Notes under the pieces: model-generated | What the model was told of the DNA's origin: nothing | What the model saw: only the letters and a program-made list of their open reading frames with translations | Databases searched by the model: none | Program-made: the position numbers and the translations under genes | NCBI GenBank assembly: GCA_038143435.1 | Contig: JAYQLX010000004.1 | Span: 248,001 to 312,000, forward strand | Source: UBA8337 sp038143435 | GTDB lineage: Bacteria > Pseudomonadota > Alphaproteobacteria > RS24 | Direction of reading: 5' to 3' | DNA: 64,000 nt | Shown: positions 29,290 through 38,173 of the stretch, piece after piece | Layout of the letters: every line of letters starts with the position of its first letter | Numbering within the stretch: position 1 is the stretch's first letter

Positions 29290-29535
29290 TTATTTTTTCT
29301 TTTTGAGCGCGTCCAATTCAGCGCGCAAAGCGGCATTTTCTTCGCGTGCAGCGAGAGCCATGTCGCGCACTGCTTCAAATTCTTCGCGCGTCACCATATT
29401 GTTTTCGCTCAAAATAGCGTCAATACGCGACCGCATGGCTTGCTCAACTTCCTCGCGCACGCCTTGCGCGGCAATGCCGAGTCCTGTGGCCAAGCCGGTC
29501 AAATCATCCAGTAATTTGTTTTTCTCATCACGCAT
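29290..29535 (-). CDS. ubiK: Ubiquinone biosynthesis accessory factor UbiK/YqiC (BMFP)
   Basis: An 81-residue protein of the BMFP/YqiC family, shown in enterobacteria to help aerobic ubiquinone synthesis. The N-terminal half is an amphipathic helix (LLDDLTGLATGLGIAAQGV), the middle carries the signature MVTREEFEAVRDMALAAREEN, and the C-terminus is a coiled coil ending in a KKKK tail that may bind membrane lipids. It is divergent from lgt with an 80-bp spacer, and upstream of ybjN on the same strand with a 129-bp gap. Confidence 0.85.
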   Translation of the reverse strand: MRDEKNKLLDDLTGLATGLGIAAQGVREEVEQAMRSRIDAILSENNMVTREEFEAVRDMALAAREENAALRAELDALKKKK

Positions 29536-29615
29536 CTTGCACCTATGCGCACAAATTGGCTGCGCCCGTGCTATATTGCAAGCGATTTTAATGCGACAGA
29601 AAGACTGCCGTCCTC

Positions 29616-30415
29616 ATGCCTTTTCCAAATATCGACCCCATTATTTTTGAAATCGGCCCCTTTGCCTTGCGCTGGTATGCGCTGGCTTATATGGCCGGTC
29701 TTATTCTTGGATGGAAATATATGGTCGCGCTGACCAAGCGACCGGCCTTGTGGCCGCAAGGTGTGCCGGCCAATGAAGAGCAGATTGATGATTTGCTGCT
29801 TTGGGTCACGCTCGGTGTGATAGTTGGCGGGCGGCTGGGCTATGTGCTGTTTTACAATGCGCCCTATTATCTCGCCAATCCGGGCGCGGCTTTGGCCGTT
29901 TGGCAAGGCGGTATGGCGTTTCACGGCGGCGCGCTGGGGGTCATTTTGGCGGTGATTTATTTTGCCCGTAAAAACAAAATCCCACTTTTATCGCTCGGCG
30001 ATATGGTCGCCATCACCGTTCCCGTTCGGGCTGCTGTGCGGACGGCTGGCCAATTTCATCAATGGCGAATTATGGGGTCGCGTTACTGAGGCGCCATGGG
30101 GCGTTATCTTTCCGGGCGCAGGGGCCCTGTCGCGCCATCCCGAGCCAGCTTTACGAGGCGGCATTGGAAGGCGCGCTTTTGCTGCTGGTTTTGAATGTTT
30201 TGGCTTGGCGTTTCAAAGCGCTGGCCAAGCCCGGCCTGTTGACCGGCCTGTTTCTCATCGGCTATGGCGCGTCGCGCTTCGTGATTGAATATGTGCGCGA
30301 ACCCGATGCCCATATCGGCTTTATTTTCGATATTGTGACAATGGGGCAAATATTGTCGCTGCCGATGATGCTGGCCGGTGCCGGTTTTGTTTATTGGGCC
30401 ACGACGCGCAAATGA
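29616..30415 (+). CDS. lgt: Prolipoprotein diacylglyceryl transferase, two frameshifts
   Basis: Lgt attaches diacylglycerol to the lipobox cysteine of prelipoproteins in the inner membrane. The signature GRLANFINGELWGR is present, as are the N-terminal FALRWYALAYMAGLI and the GMAFHGGALGV segment. Two single-base insertions disrupt it: near 30017-30025 (restoring VPFGLLCGRLANF) and near 30139-30141 (restoring RHPSQLYEAALEG). The repaired gene is 265 residues with about seven membrane helices. Its stop overlaps the next start (ATGA at 30412). Confidence 0.93.
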
Positions 30416-31510
30416 CGCCGCTTAAAAAAATTCTCATTGAAGAAATTTCTGCCAATGGGCCAATACAGCTGGCCGATTATATGGCGCGCGCATTGGGCGA
30501 CCCAGAGCACGGCTATTACATGCAGCGTCGCCCTTTCGGCACACGCGGCAATGATGGCGGCGACTTCATCACCGCGCCGGAAGTCAGCCAAATGTTCGGA
30601 GAATTGATCGGCGCATGGTTGGCCGATTTATGGCACCGCATGGGACAACCGCAAGATTTCTGTTTGGTCGAATTGGGGCCGGGGCGCGGCACGCTGATGG
30701 GCGATATTTTGCGCGCCGCCAATGTGCTGCCCGATTTTGTGAAAGCGGCGCAGGTGCATTTTGTTGAAACCAGCCCCACCTTACGCGCGGCGCAAAAACA
30801 AGCCGTGCCACATGCAACTTGGCACGATGATTTAGACAACCCTGCCCGCCGCGCCGACCCTATTGGTCGCCAATGAATTTTTCGACGCCCTGCCGGTGCA
30901 ACAATATCGCAAACAAGGCAATGACTGGTTACCGGTGATGGTGACGGCTGATGGTGATGATTTGGTTCTGGCCGATGGCGACGCCGTCGCCGCGCCGTTT
31001 TCAGATGCGCTGGCCGCCTGCCTGCCTGACACGATAAATGATGGCGAAATTGTAGAAAGCGCCGCTGCGGTGGAAAGCGCCATGCAGCAGCTGGCGCAGC
31101 ATATTGCAACATATGGCGGCGCGGCTCTGCTAATTGACTATGGCCATGCCGAACCGGCTTGCGGTGACAGTTTTCAAGCCATGCGCGGCCACGGATTTGT
31201 TGACCCGCTGGCCGAGCCGGGGCTGGCTGACTTGACCGCGCATGTCAATTTCTCCCTGCTCGCGCATATTGCCGAAACGGCAGGGCTGACCGCCGCACCG
31301 ATTAGCGCGCAAGGGCTGTTTTTGGAGGCATTGGGCTTGAGCTTGCGCAGCCAACAACTCATTCAATTAAGCCCTGAACGCGAAGCCGATATTGAGAGTG
31401 AAAGACATCGCCTCGCCGCGCCGCAAGAAATGGGCAGCCTGTTCAAAGTATTGGCCGTCGCCCATGCCGATATGCCGCCATTGGCCGGTTTCTCGTCGGA
31501 GGCCCCATGA
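30412..31510 (+). CDS. MidA/NDUFAF7-like SAM-dependent methyltransferase, frameshifted
   Basis: A COG1565 methyltransferase of about 365 residues; the mitochondrial relative NDUFAF7 dimethylates an arginine of complex I. Typical parts are GDPEHGYYMQRRPFG, DFITAPEVSQMFGELIGAW, motif I LVELGPGRGTLMGDILRA, and LVANEFFDALPVQQY. One extra base near 30845-30860 breaks the frame just before LLVANEFFD. The start at 30412 overlaps the lgt stop and the end overlaps pgeF by four bases, so lgt-midA-pgeF is a tightly coupled operon. Confidence 0.9.
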
Positions 31511-32250
31511 TTGAACCGCTCACCCATACTGCTTTGGACGGCACGGCGCATGGCTTTTTCACGCGACAGGGCGGCGTATCGACCGGCCTATATGAAAGTC
31601 TGAATACCGGCCTCGGCTCTGAAGATGCGCGCGCGCGCGTATTGGAAAACCGCGACCGCGTGCGCCTGCAATATCTGGGCGCGTCGGCATTGGCCACCGC
31701 TTATCAAACGCACAGCACGGTGACCGCTTTCATCGATGCACCGCAAGAAGCGATAAAAGCCGATGCGCTGGTCACCAAAACCAGCGGCCTCGCCATTGGC
31801 GCATTGGCCGCCGATTGCGCGCCGGTTTTACTGTCTGACACACAAAACGGCATTATCGGCGCCGCGCATAGTGGCTGGCGCGGCGCGTTTGACGGCATAT
31901 TGGCCAGCGTCGCCGCAACCATGCGCGAAAATGGCGGCAAACATATCGCTGCCGTTATCGGCCCGTGCATTTCAAAAAAAGCTTATGAGGTCGGCCCTGA
32001 ATTCATTGCCCGCTTTGAGAGCAATTATACCGACGATCTTGATTTATTCACGCCGTCCAAGAAAAGCGGCCATCATATGTTTGACCTGCCGTCTTTTGTG
32101 CAGCGGCAATTGGCGCGCGTCGATGTCGAGGCGCATATCATAAATGCCTGCACTTATGCCGATGAGGCGCGGTTTTTCTCTTATCGGCGTACCACCCATC
32201 GCAATGAAGCCGATTATGGACGCCAGATGTCGGCGATTTGTTTGCAGTAA
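31507..32250 (+). CDS. pgeF: Peptidoglycan editing factor / laccase-domain protein PgeF
   Basis: A 247-residue YfiH/PgeF family protein (old name polyphenol oxidase, DUF152). In E. coli PgeF removes wrongly incorporated amino acids from peptidoglycan precursors. Conserved metal and active-site residues are visible in YQTHSTV, ALAADCAPVLL and AAHSGWRGAFDG, and the tail has CTYADEARFFSYRR. It overlaps the preceding methyltransferase gene by four bases (ATGA). Confidence 0.93.
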   Translation: MIEPLTHTALDGTAHGFFTRQGGVSTGLYESLNTGLGSEDARARVLENRDRVRLQYLGASALATAYQTHSTVTAFIDAPQEAIKADALVTKTSGLAIGALAADCAPVLLSDTQNGIIGAAHSGWRGAFDGILASVAATMRENGGKHIAAVIGPCISKKAYEVGPEFIARFESNYTDDLDLFTPSKKSGHHMFDLPSFVQRQLARVDVEAHIINACTYADEARFFSYRRTTHRNEADYGRQMSAICLQ

Positions 32251-32335
32251 AGAAGCTGGTGTCAGGGGTGTAATACCACGTGGTCGCTGTGCCTTCTTAA
32301 TCGGGCACTTATCGAGATTTCGGCGATTTGTTTGC
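32230..32335. repeat. 16-bp direct repeat pair
   Basis: TCGGCGATTTGTTTGC occurs at 32230-32245, inside the pgeF 3' end, and again at 32320-32335 in the following gap. The sequences between them do not otherwise match. Confidence 0.6.
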
Positions 32336-32401
32336 CATAATTTCTGTTACGAAAAACGGGGGATAATTCGAAAAGCGGAAATTTTTCAGCAAATCTCCTA
32401 A

Positions 32402-32506
32402 CGCCGCTTTGTTATTCAAATAGGGCTTCAGATTGGGGGGATTGGGGAAGCCATTTAGGACTGTCAAAAAACTCACACAAACGGGGTCGCCGCTTTGTTA
32501 TTCAAA
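32402..32506. repeat. 19-bp direct repeat pair before prs
   Basis: CGCCGCTTTGTTATTCAAA occurs at 32402-32420 and 32488-32506, 86 bases apart. The second copy covers the only available in-frame start codon of prs. Confidence 0.7.
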
Positions 32507-33454
32507 ACAAACTTCATTCGGAGGGCGTCGTCGAAAAACGGAAACAGCCTGCCATTGGCCGAAGAAATCAGCGCCTATTTGGAAGTGCCGCTGGCCGAAA
32601 GCACAGTGCGTCGCTTTGCCGATAATGAAGTGTTTGTCGAAATTCTGGAAAATATGCGCGGCGAAGATGTGTTTGTCGTGCAATCCACCTCGGCACCGGC
32701 CAATGACCATTTGATGGAATTGCTGATTATCATTGACGCGCTGCGCCGTGCCTCGGCGCGCCGCATCACGGCTGTGCTGCCCTATTTCGGCTATGCCCGC
32801 CAAGACCGCAAACCCGGCCCGCGCACGCCCATTTCAGCCAAGCTGGTCGCCAATCTGATTGAAGCGGCGGGGGCTGACCGCGTGCTGACGTTGGATTTGC
32901 ACGCCGGACAAATTCAAGGCTTTTTCGATATTCCGACCGATAATTTGTTCGCTGCGCCGGTTTTTGTCGATGACATTAAAGCGCGCTTTAACGGGCAAGA
33001 TTTGATGGTGGTATCGCCTGATGTCGGTGGCGTGGTGCGCACACGCGCATTGGGCAATCGCATTGGTGCTGACCTTGCCATTGTCGATAAACGCCGCGAA
33101 CGCGCGGGTGAAAGCGAAGTGATGAATATTATCGGTGATGTAACCGACCGCCATTGTCTGCTGGTTGATGATATTGTCGATAGCGGCGGCACGCTGTGCA
33201 ATGCCGCCGAAGCCCTGCTGGCCAATGGCGCGAAATCGGTTTCTGCTTATATCACGCATGGCGTTTTGTCGGGCGAAGCGGTCAATCGGGTGAATAATTC
33301 GCAGCTTGAAAAACTGCTGATTACCGATACGATTCAACCGACCGAAGCGATTTTGAGCTCTGACAAATTCGGTGTCATCAAAATTGCCGAATTGATTGGT
33401 GAAGCGATGCGCCGCACCACCGATGAGCACTCGGTTTCTAGTCTTTTCGACTAA
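32495..33454 (+). CDS. prs: Ribose-phosphate pyrophosphokinase, start unclear
   Basis: Prs makes PRPP from ribose 5-phosphate and ATP for nucleotide, histidine and tryptophan synthesis. The catalytic parts are intact: YARQDRKPGPRTPISAK, DLHAGQIQGFFDIP, SPDVGGVVRTR and the PRPP loop LLVDDIVDSGGTL. The N-terminus is odd. The usual opening MKxxxGNSNxPLAEEI is represented by KNGNSLPLAEEI with no methionine; a good site GGAGGG (32520-32525) stands five bases before a TCG at 32531 where a start codon is expected. The nearest in-frame start is TTG at 32495. A sequence error or a rearranged 5' end is likely. Confidence 0.88.
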   Translation: MLFKTNFIRRASSKNGNSLPLAEEISAYLEVPLAESTVRRFADNEVFVEILENMRGEDVFVVQSTSAPANDHLMELLIIIDALRRASARRITAVLPYFGYARQDRKPGPRTPISAKLVANLIEAAGADRVLTLDLHAGQIQGFFDIPTDNLFAAPVFVDDIKARFNGQDLMVVSPDVGGVVRTRALGNRIGADLAIVDKRRERAGESEVMNIIGDVTDRHCLLVDDIVDSGGTLCNAAEALLANGAKSVSAYITHGVLSGEAVNRVNNSQLEKLLITDTIQPTEAILSSDKFGVIKIAELIGEAMRRTTDEHSVSSLFD

Positions 33455-33465
33455 ATCATTAATCA

Positions 33466-33494
33466 TTGCGCGCACGCGCTGACGCGGCTATAAC
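33466..33494 (+). promoter_or_regulatory. Putative rplY promoter
   Basis: TTGCGC at 33466-33471 and TATAAC at 33489-33494 are spaced by 17 bases, close to the sigma-70 consensus. Transcription from about 33501 would leave a 90-base leader that contains the hairpin at 33540-33563. Confidence 0.5.
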
Positions 33495-33539
33495 CCGCTC
33501 ACGATACGGTTTTGCACCCCTGGAGGAAAACCGGTCTGA

Positions 33540-33563
33540 CCGGCAAAACATGGGTTTTGTCGG
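33540..33563 (+). promoter_or_regulatory. Leader hairpin upstream of rplY
   Basis: CCGGCAAAAC (33540-33549) pairs with GTTTTGTCGG (33554-33563) around a 4-base ATGG loop, ten pairs with one G-U. No U-tract follows, and the rplY start is 28 bases downstream, so a translational or protein-binding role fits better than termination. Confidence 0.45.
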
Positions 33564-33590
33564 GATTTATCGCTAATCAAGGAGACAGAA

Positions 33591-34274
33591 ATGTCTGATA
33601 TTTATGAAATTACCGCTGAAAAGCGGGAACGGGCCGGTAAGGGGATCGCTCGTGCATTGCGTCGTGAAGGACTGGTGCCGGCCGTTATCTATGGGGACAA
33701 AAAAGACCCTGAAGGTATCGCTCTTAATTTGGGCGAAGTGAAAAAACTGTTCAATACGGGCCGCATGATGAACACGCTGCTGGATATTGAAATTGACGGC
33801 AAAAAACAGCGCGCCATTGCCCGTGACGTGCAATTGCATCCGGTGCGCGACGATATTCTGCATGCCGATTTCTTGCGCCTCGGTAAAGGCGCGAAAATCG
33901 CCGTTGAAGTGTCGGTGACCTTCCTCAATGAGGAAACCTGCCCGGGCCTCAAGCAAGGCGGTGTTTTGAACGTTGTGCGCTATACGGTTGAACTGAACTG
34001 CCCGGCTGACAATATTCCCGAAACCATCGAGCTTGACCTCGCGGAAGCGGAAATGAATGACAGTATCCACATTTCGGAAGTAACATTGCCCGAAGGCGTG
34101 GAACCGGTGATTTCTGACCGCGACTTTACCATTGCCACCATTGCTGCTCCGGCCGCGCTTAAGAGCGAGGAATCCGAAGCAGTCGACGGTGAAGAAGGCG
34201 AAGACGGCGAAACCGAAGGTGAAGCAGGCGCTGCAGAAGAAAGCGGCGGCGAAGAAGAAGGCGGCGAAGAGTAA
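33591..34274 (+). CDS. rplY: Ribosomal protein bL25 (TL5/CTC form)
   Basis: bL25 binds 5S rRNA in the 50S subunit. This is the long two-domain CTC form, 227 residues: the 5S-binding domain covers residues 1-95 (RERAGKGIARALRREGLVPA, DVQLHPVRDDILHADFLRL), the C-terminal TL5 domain reaches about residue 185, and an acidic tail of Glu, Gly and Asp follows. AAGGAG at 33579 sets the start. It stands before pth, a pairing found in most bacteria. Confidence 0.95.
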   Translation: MSDIYEITAEKRERAGKGIARALRREGLVPAVIYGDKKDPEGIALNLGEVKKLFNTGRMMNTLLDIEIDGKKQRAIARDVQLHPVRDDILHADFLRLGKGAKIAVEVSVTFLNEETCPGLKQGGVLNVVRYTVELNCPADNIPETIELDLAEAEMNDSIHISEVTLPEGVEPVISDRDFTIATIAAPAALKSEESEAVDGEEGEDGETEGEAGAAEESGGEEEGGEE

Positions 34275-34307
34275 TCTTCGCCCCACCTCCCTTTTGGGGA
34301 GTGTCTT

Positions 34308-34910
34308 ATGCAGCTTTTTGTCGGCCTCGGTAATCCCGAACCCAAATACGCCAAAAACCGCCATAATATAGGATTTATGGCCATTGATGCGCTCGCCGAA
34401 GCGCATGATTTTGCGCCGTTTCGGGAAAAATATCACGGGCTATTGGCCGAAGGAAAAATCGGCAATGAGAAAGTGCTGCTGTTAAAACCGCAAACCTTCA
34501 TGAATAAAAGCGGTATTAGCGTTTCCGAGGCGGTCAATTTCTTCAAGCTCGATGGCAGTCAAATTGTCGTTTTTTACGATGAGCTTGACCTACCGCCCGG
34601 TAAATTACGTATGCGCCGTGGCGGCGGTTTTGCCGGTCATAATGGCTTGAGATCCATCAATGCCCATATGGGAGCTGATTTTCGCCGCGCAAGGCTGGGC
34701 ATTGGCCATCCGGGTGATAAAGCTAAGGTCAATAATCATGTGCTGGGCGATTTCGCCAAAGCCGATGCCGATTGGCTGAGCGATTTTCTAACCGCCCTAT
34801 GCGACCATGCGCCTTTATTGGCCAAAGGCGAAGACGCCACTTATCAAACCCGCGTGGTGGAAGCCATGCACGGCGAAACGGAAGAGCAGGAAGACGAAAA
34901 TGGGATTTAA
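34308..34910 (+). CDS. pth: Peptidyl-tRNA hydrolase
   Basis: Pth recycles tRNA by cleaving peptidyl-tRNA released from stalled ribosomes. The 200-residue protein has the N-terminal FVGLGNPEPKYAKNRHNIGF with catalytic His19, the KPQTFMNKSG segment, FYDELDLPPGKLRMRRGGG and the GHNGLRSI motif. Its last 11 bases overlap the ychF start, so the two are translated together; rplY lies 33 bases upstream. Confidence 0.96.
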   Translation: MQLFVGLGNPEPKYAKNRHNIGFMAIDALAEAHDFAPFREKYHGLLAEGKIGNEKVLLLKPQTFMNKSGISVSEAVNFFKLDGSQIVVFYDELDLPPGKLRMRRGGGFAGHNGLRSINAHMGADFRRARLGIGHPGDKAKVNNHVLGDFAKADADWLSDFLTALCDHAPLLAKGEDATYQTRVVEAMHGETEEQEDENGI

Positions 34911-35997
34911 ATGCGGCATTGTCGGACTGCCCAATGTTGGCAAATCGACGCTGTTCAACGCGCTGACCAAAACCGCCAGCGCGCAAGCGGCGAATTTTCC
35001 TTTCTGCACCATTGAACCGAATATTGGTGATGTTGCCGTGCCTGATGAGCGGCTGGACCGGCTGGCCGATATCGCCCAATCGGCCAATCGCATTCCCGCC
35101 CGCCTGAGCTTTGTCGATATTGCCGGTCTGGTGCGCGGTGCGTCCAAAGGCGAAGGGCTGGGCAATCAATTTCTCGCCAATATTCGTGAGGTCGATGCGA
35201 TTGCCCATGTGCTGCGCTGTTTTGAAGATAGCGACATCACCCATGTTGAAGGCAAGATTGACCCGCTGGCCGATGCCGATACGGTGGAAACCGAATTAAT
35301 GCTGGCCGATTTGGAAAGCCTTGAAAAACGCGAAGCCAATTTGCGCAAAAAAGCCACAACCAAAGACAAGGAAGCGATTGCCGAATTGGAATTGGTCGAT
35401 TTGGCGCTGGCTGAATTGCGCGAAGGGCGACCGGCGCGCAAGGCCGATATTCCTGAAAACCGCGCGCGCGATTGGAAAAACCTGCAACTGATTACCTCAA
35501 AGCCGGTCATCTATGTGTGCAATGTCGAAGAAGACAGCGCCGAAAGCGGCAATAGCCTGTCGGCCAAAGTGGCCGAAAAGGCAGCGGCGGAAAACGCCGA
35601 AGCAGTGGTTATCTCCGCCCGTATTGAGGAAGAATTGGCGCAACTTGATGATGCCGAGCGGCTGGAATATCTCGAAACGTTGGGGCTTGCCGAGCCGGGG
35701 CTGAACCGCCTGATACGTCAGGGCTATGGGTTGCTTGACCTCATCACCTATTTCACCGCCGGCCCGAAAGAAAGCCGCGCCTGGACGGTTAAGCGCGGCA
35801 CTGCCGCGCCACAAGCAGCCGGTGTCATTCATACGGATTTTGAACGCGGCTTCATCAAAGCCGAAACCATCGCCTATGCCGATTACACCGAATTAAACGG
35901 CGAAGCAGGCGCGCGCGATGCCGGTCGCCTGCGCCAAGAAGGCAAGGACTATGTCGTCGAAGATGGCGATGTGATGCTGTTCCGCTTTAACGTCTAA
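34900..35997 (+). CDS. ychF: Redox-regulated ATPase YchF (OLA1 family)
   Basis: A 365-residue Obg-related P-loop protein that prefers ATP, binds ribosomes and affects oxidative stress responses. The P-loop is GLPNVGKSTLFNAL, followed by DIAGLVRGASKGEGLGNQFL, a coiled-coil insert (residues 125-190) and the C-terminal TGS domain with HTDFERGFIKAETI and GKDYVVEDGDVMLFRFNV. The start at 34900 gives the canonical MGFKCGIVG opening and overlaps pth. Two terminator hairpins follow. Confidence 0.96.
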   Translation: MGFKCGIVGLPNVGKSTLFNALTKTASAQAANFPFCTIEPNIGDVAVPDERLDRLADIAQSANRIPARLSFVDIAGLVRGASKGEGLGNQFLANIREVDAIAHVLRCFEDSDITHVEGKIDPLADADTVETELMLADLESLEKREANLRKKATTKDKEAIAELELVDLALAELREGRPARKADIPENRARDWKNLQLITSKPVIYVCNVEEDSAESGNSLSAKVAEKAAAENAEAVVISARIEEELAQLDDAERLEYLETLGLAEPGLNRLIRQGYGLLDLITYFTAGPKESRAWTVKRGTAAPQAAGVIHTDFERGFIKAETIAYADYTELNGEAGARDAGRLRQEGKDYVVEDGDVMLFRFNV

Positions 35998-35998
35998 A

Positions 35999-36030
35999 AA
36001 AACCCCGCCTCATTGCTGAAGCGGGGTTTT
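35999..36030. terminator. Bidirectional rho-independent terminator
   Basis: AAAACCCCGC (35999-36008) pairs with GCGGGGTTTT (36021-36030) around a 12-base loop. There is a T-run after the stem on both strands, serving ychF on the plus strand and petC on the minus strand. Confidence 0.9.
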
Positions 36031-36095
36031 GATTGGGTTTGTTTCCAATTCGTCTCAGCGGTTTTACTTCAACGCAAAACAGCGTCAGCTTGTTG

Positions 36096-36127
36096 GCACC
36101 GGGCTAGCCGTTCCGGCTAGCGGGTGC
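36096..36127. repeat. Strong hairpin of REP-like design (terminator-like)
   Basis: GCACC (36096-36100) with GGTGC (36123-36127) encloses GCTAGCCG/CGGCTAGC with a 3-base loop. TTTT follows on the plus strand. Read on the minus strand it begins TAAAAGCACCCGCTAGC, closely like the hairpin at 47311-47341, so it may belong to a dispersed palindromic repeat family. Confidence 0.6.
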
Positions 36128-36133
36128 TTTTAG

Positions 36134-36919
36134 TCAGTGTTGGTCAGCCCAGATTTTGCGCATGGAGAAGAACATCAATCCGGCAAAAATTGTCAGATAG
36201 ATGAGCACCATAAAGCCGATGCGCTTTCTTTGCTCCAGCTCAGGCTCTGCCGTCCAATTTAGGAAATGGGTGACATCCATCGACATTTGCTCAACCGTTG
36301 CCGGTGTGCCGTCGCTATATTCGACAAGTTCTTCCAGCAAAGGTGCGGGCATGGCGATTTTACCGCCGGCCATATAAGGGTTGTAATAAAGGCCGGCGCG
36401 CATTTCGACGCCTTCAGGAGCCTCTTCATAGCCGCTGAGCAGCGCATGAACATAATCAGCCCCGCCACCGCGTGCCTTGTTGATCAGAGACAAATCGGGC
36501 GGATAAGCGCCGCCATTGGCAGCGCGTGCGGCGTTTTCATTGGGATAGGGTGACGGGAATTTGTCGCGCGGCAGTGCGGCGCGCTCATACATGTCACCAT
36601 AATCATCAGGCCCGTCTTCAACGATATATTCTCGGGCAATGGCTTTGACTTCCGCTTCAGAGAACTCCGGCCCACCGGCTTGGCTGAGATTGCGGAAAGC
36701 AATCTGGTTCAGCGAATGGCAGCTGGCGCAAACCTCTTTATAGACCTGAAAGCCCCGACGCAGTGCATCGCGGTCATAAGTGCCGAACAATCCGTCAAAG
36801 CTCCACTCCATCGCGGCGGGTGCTTTCGCATCACCGGCGGCGTGGACAGGTGCGGACAGGCCGAGCGCCATAATGGCGGCACCAAGAAGGGCCTTAAAAC
36901 CAAATCGCGTCATCATCAT
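36134..36919 (-). CDS. petC: Cytochrome c1 of the bc1 complex
   Basis: The membrane-anchored c-type heme subunit that passes electrons from the Rieske centre to cytochrome c. The 261-residue precursor has a signal peptide (first 27 residues, ending VHA), the heme site Cys64-Ala-Ser-Cys67-His68, the methionine ligand region near MSMDVTHFLNW, and a C-terminal membrane anchor RIGFMVLIYLTIFAGLMFF. Three ATGs in a row open the gene behind GAGGGGGA. It is the last gene of petABC, 14 bases after petB. Confidence 0.96.
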   Translation of the reverse strand: MMMTRFGFKALLGAAIMALGLSAPVHAAGDAKAPAAMEWSFDGLFGTYDRDALRRGFQVYKEVCASCHSLNQIAFRNLSQAGGPEFSEAEVKAIAREYIVEDGPDDYGDMYERAALPRDKFPSPYPNENAARAANGGAYPPDLSLINKARGGGADYVHALLSGYEEAPEGVEMRAGLYYNPYMAGGKIAMPAPLLEELVEYSDGTPATVEQMSMDVTHFLNWTAEPELEQRKRIGFMVLIYLTIFAGLMFFSMRKIWADQH

Positions 36920-36932
36920 TCCCCCTCAAAGC

Positions 36933-38164
36933 CTATTCGGCAGGTTGTGCGCCGAGAACAGGTTCGGATATCGATTCCGGCACCGCTTTTGGCTTTTCGA
37001 CTATGCCCAATACCGGCAGGACGACCAGGAAGTGAGCGAAGTAATAAATCGTGCCGATACGCGCCAGCACAATGTAAATGCCCTCCGCCGGTTGCGCGCC
37101 GAGATAGCCGAGCAGCAAGCAGTCGAGCACCAGAAGCGCGTAGAATTGGCGGAACAGCGGACGATAGCGCGCTGAGCGCACTTTCGACGTATCCAGCCAG
37201 GGCAGCAGGAACAGAATGAAAATCGCACCAAACATCAACGCGACACCGCCCAGCTTATCGGGCACGGCACGCAAAATGGCGTAAAACGGCAGCAAATACC
37301 ATTCCGGCACAATATGCGCCGGCGTGACCAGCGGATTGGCTTGAATATAATTATCTGCGTGACCCAACACATTGGGCGCGAAGAAGATGAAATAGGCAAA
37401 CAGGATAAGGAACACGGTCAGTGCGAAGCCGTCTTTCACCGTATAATAAGGGTGGAACGGCACCGTATCTTGCTTGCTTTTGACCGAAATACCGACCGGA
37501 TTATTATTGCCGGCACATGCAATGCCCAAATATGCAGAATGACCACGCCCATGATCAGGAATGGAATGAGATAATGCAGTGAGAAGAAGCGATTGAGCGT
37601 CGGATTGTCGATCGAGTAACCGCCCCACAACCAAATGGCGACGCTTTCGCCGACCACCGGAATGGCACCAAACAGATTGGTGATAACGGTGGCGCCCCAC
37701 AGGCTCATTTGCCCCCACGGCAGCACATAGCCCATAAAGGCGGCGGCCATCATCAGCAGATAGATGATAACGCCCAAAATCCACAAGACTTCACGCGGCG
37801 CTTTATATGAGCCGTAATACAGGCCGCGGAAAATATGAATATAAACGGCGAGGAAGAACATGGACGCGCCATTGGCGTGAATATAGCGAATGAGCCAACC
37901 ATAATTGACGTTGCGCATGATATGTTCGACCGAATTAAAGGCAAAATCGACATGCGGCGTGTAATGCATGGCGAGAATAATGCCGGTAATGATTTGCGTG
38001 ACGAGGCAGAAGGTCAAAATACCGCCAAACGTCCACCAGTAATTGAGGTTTTTCGGGGTCGGATAATCAACAAAGCTGTCATGCGCCAGACGCAAGATTG
38101 GCAGGCGCGAGTCCATCCATTTGGTGAACCCATTGCTCGGATTATATGTGCTTTCACCGCTCAT
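36933..38164 (-). CDS. petB: Cytochrome b of the bc1 complex, frameshifted
   Basis: The eight-helix membrane subunit with two b hemes that carries the quinone sites. Heme-ligand histidines lie in LAMHYTPH/RYIHANGASMFF and in SLHYLIPF/VILHIWALHV; the Qo-site PEWY motif appears as HIVPEWYLLPFYAI. One base is missing at GTGCCGGC near 37513-37518: a second G gives ALHVAGNNNPVGISV and a continuous frame of 410 residues. The four missing-frame codons cannot reflect a natural split since both halves are needed. It lies 9 bases after petA. Confidence 0.95.
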
Positions 38165-38173
38165 TTATCAGTC

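Noticed and set aside
32275..32284. ACCACGTGGT palindrome as an operator
   Set aside because: A single 10-bp palindrome without promoter context is not enough evidence.
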